This document shows, piece by piece, positions 9,605 through 18,214 of a DNA stretch of 20,000 bases. The position numbers and the translations under genes were made by a program. Under the pieces are notes generated by a model. That model was not told where the DNA came from and did not search any database. It saw only the letters and a list, made by a program, of their open reading frames with translations. How positions within the stretch are numbered: position 1 is the stretch's first letter; each line of letters begins with the position of its first letter. The DNA is from Chrysomallon squamiferum (Eukaryota; Mollusca; Gastropoda; Neomphalida; Peltospiridae): the NCBI GenBank assembly GCA_012295275.1, contig CM022672.1, positions 18,457,394 to 18,477,393 on the forward strand. The letters are read 5' to 3'.

Positions 9605-9719
9605 TTAAATCTTCTGTGTGTCCTGCAGAAAAAGTAAACGAAATTAAAATACGTAACAGTCTGGAGTCAAATGTTTAGAATAGAATTTCATAATCGTGAA
9701 AAAAGGTAAGAAAAAAAAA

Positions 9720-9854
9720 TCTCTTCGTCTGTTTCTCTGCCTGTCTCTCTGTCCATCCATACATTTATTAATCCCTACGTCTGCCTGTCTGTCTACCTTT
9801 CTGTCAGTATGTCAGTCTGTCTGTTTATTTGTCTGTCGATTGTCTTTCTATCTG

Positions 9855-9903
<49 letters not shown>

Positions 9904-9941
9904 TTATCTATCTATCTGTCCCTCTGTCTATCTGTCTGTAG
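9720..9941. repeat. TCTG/TCTA compound microsatellite
   Basis: Imperfect TCTG/TCTC units (9720-9850) pass into a near-perfect TCTA core at about 9856-9916, then decay through TCTG. The Ser-Ile-Tyr-Leu frames are repeat translations. The array at 11706-11940 has the complementary GATA motif. Confidence 0.95.
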
Positions 9942-10871
9942 TACCTCTGTGTATCTATTCATCATTCAGGCCATACGTCCATTACCTTTTCTTTTTATTG
10001 GAATCTCTTTTGACTTGCTGAAGTTGTAGTGTTTGCAGCAAGGAGGTTATTTCTAATTAAAGATAACAATTTACATACAGTGAAACTGGGTTAACCCAGA
10101 AACAGCTGGAAAAACGAACGCACCAGTAACACCAAAAATTAATTTAATTAGATTGTGCTGCTACTGGAAAAGGTTGTTTTTAACCGTATTACGGTCCACA
10201 GTATATTGATTAGTTCCTCTTGGACGAATGTGTAGCTTTTTTCCATAGAATAATAAAAAAGTATAGTTAGAAAAAAAAAGATATATCAATGTTGACAGTA
10301 GTTGTAACAGAACAACTAAAAAATATTTGATTACGGCTGACAAATAAAACTCTCGCTAGTCTTTGAAGAAGCAAGTTTTGGTAAAAATGGTAAAAAGAGC
10401 GTATTCATAATAGGTATATTAATAATCCTTTTTAGCTATATATGTTATTTCATCTATATGTAATTATAAAATTGTATAATTTATTATAATCTCTGTGTAC
10501 TATAAAACACATACAGTGATATATATCTATATCTATCTATCTATCTATATATATAAAAACCCACAAAGTTTATTTTCTATCATTTGCAAAAGAATTAAAC
10601 AGTAAATTAATCATTAAATTTAACAAAACAGTATTAATCTTCACTCATTAAGTCATATGCAGTTGATCGACTAGCTTGTAATTATATCGCCATTGAGTAT
10701 ATGATTTGATTCTCTTGTGATGTCCGATTTGTAAATCGAAAGTAACTGCAGTCATTAAGGCATTATTACAGTGACGATGCAGAAATAATACCATAAAGAA
10801 ATACATTACGATAATGAACAAAAAGCCATACATAAAAATGATTACAACAGTAAAATACATATCACTACGAT
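9942..10871. other. Unique AT-rich segment
   Basis: No gene is supported. A short ATCT/AT array lies at 10521-10554. Minus-strand frames near 10161-10343 and 10648-10860 lack ATG-initiated, recognisable or biased sequence and are taken as chance. Confidence 0.55.
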
Positions 10872-11305
10872 GATAAGTTCTGTGTCACATCTATAGTGAT
10901 AATTCTGTCTCACATTAATAGTGACAGTTCTATCTCTCATCTACAGTGACAGTTCTGTCTCACATCTATAGTGATAATTCTGTCTCACATCAATAGTGAC
11001 AGTTCTATCTCTCATCTACAGTGACAGTTCTGCCTCACATCTATATTTATAGTTCTGTCTCACATCTATATTGACAGTTCTATCTCACATCTATATTTAC
11101 AGTTCTATCTCACATCTATATTGACAGTTCTATCTCACATCTATATTGACAGTTCTATCTCACATCTATATTTACAGTTCTATCTCACATCTATATTGAC
11201 AGTTCTATCTCACATCTATATTTACAGTTCTGTCTCACATCTATATTTACAGTTCTATCTCACATCTTCAGTTACAGTTCTGTCTCAGATCTGCGGTGAC
11301 AGTTC
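10872..11305. repeat. 25 bp minisatellite with 75 bp higher-order period
   Basis: Seventeen units plus a partial one follow each other, 25 bp each (26 for the first), starting at 10872, 10898, 10923 and so on every 25 bp to 11298. The core is CAGTTCTATCTCACATCTA. Units group in threes: 10898-10972 and 10973-11047 differ at about three bases, and 11073-11147 appears identical to 11148-11222. Growth therefore happened by amplifying 75 bp blocks. Open frames over it arise because three units restore phase. Confidence 0.95.
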
Positions 11306-11616
11306 ACAAAACACATACAACACCCAACAAACCTGACCATATAAATATGACAACACTACCATCACAAACGTACCATCTACGACAACACATTGCACCTGCA
11401 ACAAGAAAAACCATCCACAACAACCACAACAACATACTACAGCACCGGCAACAGTACATGATAACCACTGATATCTCTACTAACAAGGATTCTAATTTTC
11501 AATTCCACTTCTAACTGATCACTCCGACATTTGTATCTTTTACATGGTGATGAGTAATTAATTTTCTACAAGCGAATTTAAAGAAGCCAGCAATTTCATT
11601 ATTTTACTTGAAGAAA
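11306..11616. other. Unique spacer rich in CAACA triplets
   Basis: No gene is visible. At 11320-11460 there is a loose enrichment of ACAACA and CACAAC triplets without a regular array. The plus frame there is His/Thr/Asn-rich and not convincing. Confidence 0.5.
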
Positions 11617-11705
11617 AAAAAAAAAAAGAAAAAGAAAGAAAAAAAAAAAAAAGTAATTAAAAAAAAAAGAAAAAAGTAATTATAAAAAACAAAACAATAA
11701 AATAA
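11617..11705. repeat. A-rich purine tract
   Basis: A runs are broken by G and by TAATTA. AAAAAAGTAATTA-type segments occur twice (about 11645-11660 and 11670-11685). Confidence 0.85.
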
Positions 11706-11798
11706 TAGAGAGTCAGAGATAGGTAGATAGATAGATAGATAGATAGACAGATAGATAGATAAATAGATAGATAGACAGACAGATAGATGGATGGCTAA

Positions 11799-11874
<76 letters not shown>

Positions 11875-11940
11875 GGTTATATAGAGAGATAGAGACAAAC
11901 AGATGGATGGATAGACATAGATAGATAGATAGATAGATGG
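11706..11940. repeat. GATA array with internal perfect GA array
   Basis: GATA/GACA/GATG units (11706-11813) enclose a perfect GA run at about 11814-11869, followed by more GATA units to 11940. It is the reverse-complement motif of the TCTA array at 9856. The pair could in principle form an inverted arrangement about 1.9 kb apart. Confidence 0.95.
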
Positions 11941-12420
11941 AAGTATGAAGTAACAAAGCTAAGTGCATTGCTGGCTGAAAACAAAATATTTGTGTCGTGT
12001 TACACTGCGAGGCAGCCAGCCAGCTGATCGGCGAGCACACAGGGATACCGCGCAGTGCCGCAAACTGCCCCAGGTTTTTCTTGCAGTTATCACTCTGACA
12101 GACTGATTACTTCAGTTATCGATCTGTTCAGCTTTTGGAAATTGCCTTTTCGTTTACGATTTTATTTCAAATACATACTTTGAGCGAGTAAAGCGAATAG
12201 CGGTAGAAGTGTATTTCTTTCCCAAACGGTTTGCGAGGATAGCACGGGATTCAAGCCGGCCTGTCTTCGCTGAAGTGAAATGTAAGTAAAGAAAACAGAA
12301 ATGTTTTTCAGTTGTGTTTACGTTATCGTCTTGTTGCCTGTCAATAGTACGGGTGTTATACAGGTTTTTTAGTCCGTCCATCTGTTTTGTTAATTTTTGG
12401 GTTTTTTACTTTTTTTTCTT
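11941..12420. other. GC-enriched unique island with donor-like end
   Basis: This is one of the least AT-rich parts of the window, with a CAGCCAGCCAGCTGATCGGC patch at 12012-12031 and GCGCAGTGCCGCAAACTGCC near 12050. It ends in a strong donor-like GTAAGT at 12282-12287. It could hold a non-coding first exon or promoter, but no frame is clearly coding and no TATA or initiator is placed with confidence. The minus-strand frame at 12154-12381 has no recognised similarity. Confidence 0.3.
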
Positions 12421-12521
12421 ATTTAATTAATTGTTTGTTTGTTGTTTGTTGTTTGTTTCTTTGTTTCTTTAACGACATTACAGTACAGGTACCATGCAAT
12501 ATCGTTCATTAATCTGTTAGT

Positions 12522-12552
<31 letters not shown>

Positions 12553-12802
12553 TTCATTCATTTACTTACTGTTTAATTATCTTACGGTGAGTACCAGAAG
12601 CAAATCCATTGCCATCCTACTATAGATTTATTTATTTATTTATTATTGTTTTTATATTAAATTTATTTACTTGTTCATTTATTTTATCTTGCTCAGAAAG
12701 TAAGCAGTACCATTCTAATATTTATTAATTAATTAATTAATTTATTTATTTAATTTTTTTATTTATTTATTTATTTAATTATTTAATTATTTATTTATTT
12801 AC

Positions 12803-12875
<73 letters not shown>

Positions 12876-12978
12876 TTTTTTGTTTTGTTTTTTGTTAAAT
12901 TTGTTTACATGTTGAATTATGGTATCTTACACAGAAAGTAAGCAGTACATTTCTAATATTTATTTATTCATTTAGTTA
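12421..12978. repeat. Decayed larger repeat built on TTTA/ATT arrays
   Basis: The block contains TTTG (12425-12470), TTTA (12520-12555, 12625-12645), TTAA/TTTA (12720-12800) and a long ATT array (about 12803-12868). Between them the motif AGTAC recurs at 12482, 12590, 12706 and 12944. The clearest pair is a ~70 bp segment at 12658-12726 and 12896-12964 sharing CAGAAAGTAAGCAGTAC and TTCTAATATTTATT. Spacings of 108, 116 and 238 bp suggest an ancestral unit of about 110-120 bp. Confidence 0.7.
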
Positions 12979-13650
12979 GTTTGTTATTAAAAAATATAAT
13001 TATATAGATGTAAGCTAAGTGAATTATTCAGCATTACTTGACTGATGACGTCTGAGTATTCTATATTTTCAATTTATTATTACTATAGCATTAACGAAAT
13101 GAAAAATAATATAAGTATTTCAAACTTGAGAAAATGTAAACAACGATAAAACATAACAACTACAAACAACAACAACAGCAGCAGCAACTGCATCAACAGT
13201 TTCAGGACACCAGTCAATATATATATATACATATACATGTTTCATAGAATGTAGATCGTAGGAGTTAAAATTGTTTCAATTATTTATAACTGTATTAACA
13301 TTCTGAAGAACGCCAGAGGAACTTCCATGTCATCGTGTCTGAGTTCAGGCTGCTGTCTGGATACAACCAACTAACATCTTTCAGACCTGCATCAGCTCGC
13401 TTCTGTCCATCACACCAGTACTAACACTGTCCATGGTAATTTTTTTAAAGAAATGATAAATAAGAATGCGAGTGCAGTAATTATACTCGTAAACTGATAA
13501 CTGATCATTGAAGTTTTGTTTTCTTATTGTAAATTAATTAATATCTTACCTCGGATCATTCTCCTTATTCACTTCTATCCCTTTTACGTGACTGAATGTA
13601 TGGAAACATTTAGTATTATTTCAATAGTATTTATAATTATATTTAAGATT
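12979..13650. other. Unique segment with a candidate micro-exon
   Basis: The segment is mostly AT-rich, with CAA/CAG triplets near 13160-13195 and a short TA run near 13219. The patch at 13305-13440 is GC-richer. Within it 13385-13435 (51 bp) is bounded by aactaacatctttcag and gtaattt, matching branch-point, acceptor and donor patterns. One frame over it is open. Without a neighbour exon this stays speculative. Confidence 0.3.
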
Positions 13651-14020
13651 TACAACAACAACAACAACAATAATGATAATAATTATAGTAGCACTAATGG
13701 TAGCAGTAGCAACAGTAGTAGTTGTAACAAAAAAGCAGCAGCAGCAACATTAACAATAACAATGATAGTAACAACTGTAATGATGATGATAATAATAATG
13801 ATAATGACTACTGAAATAACAAAAGCAATGAAATGACTATTATTATGATACCTTGACTGTGATGATGATGGTGAAGACGACAACAATAACTGTTATAGTG
13901 ATAATGAAACAGAAACAGGCGTACGATACTTGGTCTCATCGCATGCCACGCAGTTGATGATGATAATAATAATAATGATGATTATTATGATGATTATAAT
14001 GACTTAGATGATGATAACTT
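13651..14020. repeat. Trinucleotide mosaic (ACA, AAT, AGC, GAT)
   Basis: Triplet phase persists for about 200 bp while the triplet changes from ACA to AAT, then AGT/AGC, GCA, ACA/ATA and GATGAT. A further GAT/AAT tract lies at 13950-14015. The plus frame reads as Asn, Ser, Ala and then Met/Ile runs. This is a cryptic period-3 tract made by slippage and mutation and should not be called coding on periodicity alone. Confidence 0.85.
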
Positions 14021-14247
14021 CTTGATAGAGATATATCATCTCTGTAAGCAGCTTTCTGCAACTATAAACTCCCTGCGCAACTAACAATATCGGCTGAAGT
14101 CGCTGCGAGTTGAGTCAAATCTTGAATCACACAGGCTGAAAGTCACGTACAAAATGGTATGAAAGGCAATCAGTCATTTGCTAATAACGAACTTTTTCAT
14201 TATTTGATCATAGATCATCAACTTCAAGGTGATCTTGAAACATACAG

Positions 14248-14271
14248 AAAAAAAAAAAAAAAAAAAAAAAA
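14248..14271. repeat. Poly-A run
   Basis: Twenty-four A in a row, with no associated retroposon body recognised. Confidence 0.95.
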
Positions 14272-14384
14272 GTGAATCGATTTTACGAGTCTGGGCCCAT
14301 ATGGAATATTTAGAATCACAGAGCACAAATTATTTTAGTGGTTATGTTTGTGTTAGAAAAACAGATGTATATGTTTGTGTGTGT

Positions 14385-14386
<2 letters not shown>

Positions 14387-14444
<58 letters not shown>

Positions 14445-14446
14445 GT
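14387..14446. repeat. GT microsatellite
   Basis: More than 20 GT units are followed by GC/GT variants. Alternating purine-pyrimidine sequence of this length is a known Z-DNA former. The Cys-Val frame is a repeat translation. Confidence 0.95.
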
Positions 14447-14561
14447 TTGCAAATGTCTGTGTCTGTTGTTATCTTTTAATATTTACTTCTTATTCGGGCA
14501 TCTAGTTAAATATATGTCAGGCTTACACGCGTTACACAAAACAGGGATTAATAATGTAAAG

Positions 14562-14650
14562 TATTAGTAGCACTTGTATAATTAGTAGTATAATTAGTAA
14601 TAGTAGTAGTAGTACAGTTAGTAATGTTAGTACTATTAAAATTAGCACTA
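14562..14650. repeat. TAG/TAA triplet-rich tract
   Basis: Imperfect TAG, TAAT and TTAG units form a short degenerate trinucleotide region. Confidence 0.7.
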
Positions 14651-14869
14651 ACAGGATTTATTAAAAAAGGATCGTATCGCACGTCTTTTGTCAGTCACGT
14701 TACACTGTATCATAAAAATCACAGCACATAAACATAACTAAATAAAAAAAGAGGGTATAATGTCATTCTCCTAGCCATTGTGTATCATGTTACCCAAAGC
14801 CAATACATACCCCAGTATACAACACCACAACAAACACAATATACCATACTGAACTATTGTTATGTTGTA
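14651..14869. other. Unique spacer
   Basis: No gene is visible. Composition shifts toward CATACC/ACAACA near the start of the following minisatellite. Confidence 0.5.
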
Positions 14870-15380
14870 TCGTTTCATATTATACTACATAATATTGTAT
14901 ACAATCTATGTCATATACACTATAATATTTCACTACACTACACTATAGTGTTTCACTACATTATATTATATAATATAACACTTCAGTACACTACATAATA
15001 CAATATAATATTTCACTACACTACATCATACACTATAATACTTCATTAAACTACATTATACAATATGGCACTTCATTACACTGCATTATGGAATAATTGT
15101 TTCACTACATTATATAATACAACTCTTCACTACATCGGCTTTTACGATATAATCTTGCACCATACCACATCATATACTATAATATTTCAAAACATCACAC
15201 ATTACATTATAATATTTCACTACTTCACATTATACAATATATACTGCACTGCAGGCAACAATATTTCACTGCATCACATAATACAGTGTAATACTGCACC
15301 CCATTATACAATGTAATACTTCAGTAGACCGCACTGTATAAATACAGCACCGCACCGCACAATATTACAATATAATACTG
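14870..15380. repeat. Decayed ~30 bp minisatellite
   Basis: The anchor TTCACTACA (variants TTCAGTACA, TTCATTACA, CTGCACTGC) recurs at 14929, 14952, 14982, 15012, 15042, 15072, 15101, 15126, 15155, 15186, 15216, 15244, 15265, 15294, 15320 and 15345. Spacing is exactly 30 bp in the middle and drifts between 21 and 31 bp elsewhere. Each unit also carries an AATATAATA-like block. Divergence between units is high, so the array is older than those at 10872 and 18241. Confidence 0.85.
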
Positions 15381-15489
15381 ATCATATTTTCAATCCAACA
15401 CATGAAACCAGTCTACCACATAAAAGCTTATTTCGGGAAACCATACTAAATGCACATATAAATACTTAGCAAAGAAATTGAAAGTGAAA

Positions 15490-15570
15490 GAAAAAATAAT
15501 AATAAAAGGAATAATAACAAATAATAATAAAAGAAATAATAATAAATAATAATAATAATAATAATAATAA
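15490..15570. repeat. AAT/AATAAA microsatellite at the transposon target
   Basis: AATAATA units with AAAGAA interruptions run directly into the left end of the inverted-repeat element at 15571. AATAATAAAA resumes after its right end, as expected if the element inserted into this array. Confidence 0.9.
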
Positions 15571-15910
15571 TACAGGTACCGGACGAATTTCCGGACTCCT
15601 TGGGGCCTGAGGCATTCCGGATTTCTGGATTTTCCGGTTTTCTGGTACCAAGGCATCTAAATAGGTAAACAATTAGGCATAAACATTTTAAAATTAAAAA
15701 CATAAACAAAATTGATGATACACAATTGTGGCATCTCGACTTGTAAACAAAGCAGCGAGTGAATGAACGCCACGCAGCTTGAAAGAGTAGTTCCTCTGGT
15801 GAGGACAACACCAGCGCGCGGCAAACTATGAAGATAGCGTTGGGGAAAAACTTCCGGTTTTCTGATCTGTCCAGATTTCAGGACGCCGGACAATTGGTCC
15901 GGTACCTGTA
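15571..15910. mobile_element. Non-autonomous DNA transposon (MITE) with inverted ends
   Basis: The left end TACAGGTACCGGAC is matched exactly by the reverse complement of the right end (15897-15910). The match continues imperfectly for about 30 bp through AATT, CCGG and TCCT. TA dinucleotides at 15571-15572 and 15909-15910 would be the target-site duplication, giving a 336 bp element. Inside, TTCCGGTTTTCTG occurs twice in direct orientation (15632, 15852). The element is GC-richer than its surroundings and has no transposase frame. TA target sites and ends starting CAG are typical of Tc1/mariner-pogo superfamily members; the family assignment is inference. Confidence 0.8.
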
Positions 15911-15924
15911 ATAATAAAACAATA

Positions 15925-15946
15925 ACACACACACACACACACACAT

Positions 15947-15990
<44 letters not shown>

Positions 15991-15995
15991 TCACT
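15925..15995. repeat. AC microsatellite
   Basis: About 30 AC units with a TCC interruption near 15946 and a short ACTC tail. The Cys-Val frame on the minus strand is a repeat translation. Confidence 0.95.
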
Positions 15996-16500
15996 GTTGT
16001 CCATAATTGTATAATCCCAGCTATTTCATTAATTATCAGCTATTTTTAACGAGTGCAAAGTAATGTTTAATTTCCAGCTAATTGAAATTTGTTTCTCTCA
16101 CGCAATCGATGCGTGCAGCACGCTACTCAAAATTAAAATCCGGTAAATAACATTTCATTTAGAACGTGGAACAAACGATCTAAATGTATCTACTCACTTT
16201 TTTGTCTAATGGTTTTTTAGTGGGATAATGTTTTTACGGCCAGTGATTATACTTCAGAAGATAACGCAACGTCAGCACACATTTACTGAGATGTCATCAG
16301 CTTGTCGTATGACGTGTTTTCCCGTTCCACCCACTGATTCTCATTTTGGATGTTAAGTTTAGGAATGTAAGTGAATTTAGTGCTGTTGTGTTAAAATGTT
16401 TAATATTTAAATGAAAAAAAAATTGAAAGAAAAGAAAAATAATTAGTAAAGGAAGAAAGAGAATAACAGCACGAAATAATGGAATTTTATATTAAAATAA
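15996..16500. other. Unique non-coding segment
   Basis: No gene is seen. The composition is mixed, with a short A-rich purine patch at 16410-16460. No open frame shows coding character. Confidence 0.55.
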
Positions 16501-16590
16501 TATATTTATTATTATCGTCATCACCATCATCATCGTTATCGTCATCATCATCATCACTGTTATCGTAATTATTATTATTATTATTATTAC
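16501..16590. repeat. ATC/ATT trinucleotide mosaic
   Basis: TCATCA and CGTTAT-type triplets pass into an ATT array at about 16566-16588. The make-up resembles the 5426 array. Confidence 0.9.
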
Positions 16591-16667
16591 TGTAAATTTT
16601 CACATTTAGTGTTTTGGGGTTTTTTTGTTTTGTTTTTTATAATGAATTTTTTTTTTTCTTTAACGTT

Positions 16668-16765
16668 ATATGTATGTGTGCGTTGTGTGTGTATAAATAC
16701 ATACATACATACATACATACACACACACATACAAACACACAAACGCACATAAACACATACATGAC
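16668..16765. repeat. GT and CATA/CA arrays in inverted arrangement
   Basis: A TATG/GTGT stretch (16671-16693) is followed within 10 bp by CATA and CACA units (16698-16765). GTATGTGTG at 16672-16680 is complementary to CACACATAC at 16724-16732, so the tract can fold on itself. Confidence 0.85.
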
Positions 16766-16928
16766 AGCATAGTGATGTTTTATTTCAACAGGTACAGACG
16801 TCTTCAGTTAGACAAAACAACATGTAATAGTTCTGGATCAAGGCTGATTGTTCTTAATTATAAAAAGTTACTTGTGAAGAATTAAACTCTTGTGGTCTTA
16901 TAGATATCCAAAACTGAATTAATATTGC
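16766..16928. other. Unique spacer
   Basis: No gene or repeat array is visible. Confidence 0.5.
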
Positions 16929-16945
16929 AAAAAAAAAAAAAAAAA

Positions 16946-16999
<54 letters not shown>

Positions 17000-17018
17000 A
17001 ATAAATAAATAAAAAAAA
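16929..17018. repeat. Poly-A, TAA and AAAT arrays in series
   Basis: An A run of 19 (16929-16947) leads into about 14 TAA units and then AAAT units to about 17010. The A-run to TAA to TAAA order mirrors the ATT-to-TTTA switch at 2347-2448 on the other strand. Confidence 0.95.
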
Positions 17019-17358
17019 TAAAACCAATAAGTTGCATTTCCGTTCATAAGACTGATTTTAAAACCAATGAAAAAATTAGCAATTTGTTAATGCGTGGGAT
17101 TTCTACTTGTTTATGGAGAAGTTCTTGTACTCTGGCGAAAGAGCGCCATTAAAGCGCTTGTTAACGTCCACAACGACACATCCTAAGTTGGGAAAAAATA
17201 AAATAATAAACCGACAATTTCCGGACTGAGAAGTTTTGGTCTCGTGATTTCTAATTGAAGTCAGCCAACGTTAAAGTAATGTATTCAAATGTCGCCTTTA
17301 AAGTTTCTTAGAAATTGTTCGTGGATTTGAGACATCATGTTATGAAATCAAATAATAA
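17019..17358. other. Unique non-coding segment
   Basis: No gene is recognised. A short GC-richer patch with GCGCCATTAAAGCGC lies near 17144-17158. Confidence 0.55.
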
Positions 17359-17618
17359 TTTTTTTTTTTTTCTTTTCTTTCTTTGTGTTGAATACGATTT
17401 TGCAGAAATCAGTGTTGAAAAGGTAAAAAGAAGATGATGACAATAATAATTGCTTTTTTTCATCTTTTTTTTTTTTTTATCGATACATTATTAAATAATA
17501 TTAATAATAAAAAATAAAAATTATTAAACAAAAAATAATAAAAATAATAATAATAATAAAAAAAATAAAAATAAAAAAAAATATAAATAAATAAATAAAT
17601 AAATATTAAATAAATATC
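17359..17618. repeat. Poly-T and TAA/AAAT low-complexity block
   Basis: T runs at 17359-17371 and 17465-17478 are followed by a long A/TAA/AAAT mosaic (about 17488-17606). A short unique piece (about 17385-17450) separates them. Tyr/Phe/Ile frames on the minus strand are translations of this. Confidence 0.85.
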
Positions 17619-18162
17619 GTAAAACATAAATAACTTATTGCCACCCATCTTGTTACAAATGGAAAATCGTATAGCAAACAACAGTGGTAATCAGATATTG
17701 CTGTTAACTGTTATGATTCAATATTTCACAAGTCAACACTTGCTAAAATGATTAGGGTGAGAGCAATGAGCTCTTATAAAACAGCTGTTAAAACATAAGT
17801 GTACGGAGTAAACTGAAAATCTGTGTTTTAAGGACTGAAATCAAATCTAAATGAACAGAATAAGATACCCACATCAGTGCAAAACCAGTGTCCAATACGC
17901 TAAATCCACTATGAGCCGAAATGGATGATATCGTGGATGTTTCTGAACACGAAACATTAACGTCATTACAGATATTTAACAAAGTTAAATTTAAAAGAAT
18001 AGCAACAGTGCGAATGATAATTACTTGCTGTGGAATATCTGTAGTTTTCTGAAAAGTGCACTATAAGCATTTAAATATGAACGTCAACTTACTGATTTAT
18101 TCATTATGTAGAGCGGTTATGTGAAACAAGATATTTGTTTGATAGAGGTTTGTTCTAAAGAA
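17619..18162. other. Unique segment upstream of the 57 bp array
   Basis: No gene is recognised. A minus-strand frame at 17788-17982 lacks recognisable motifs. This is the flank in which an upstream exon for the 57 bp array would have to be sought. Confidence 0.45.
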
Positions 18163-18200
18163 ATGTATGTATGTATGTATGAAAGGATGGATGGATGTAT
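18163..18200. repeat. TATG/GATG microsatellite
   Basis: TATG units pass into GATG units. Several in-frame ATG codons arise from it, the first at 18163, which gives the downstream repeat frame an ATG that is probably fortuitous. Confidence 0.9.
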
Positions 18201-18214
18201 TTCTTTGTTTTTAG

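Noticed and set aside
10872-11305. CRISPR-like short repeats at regular spacing
   Set aside because: The 25 bp units abut each other with no spacers. It is a minisatellite.
9720-11940. TCTA and GATA arrays as inverted arms of one large element
   Set aside because: The arms are simple repeats only. No shared unique sequence next to them supports a common element.
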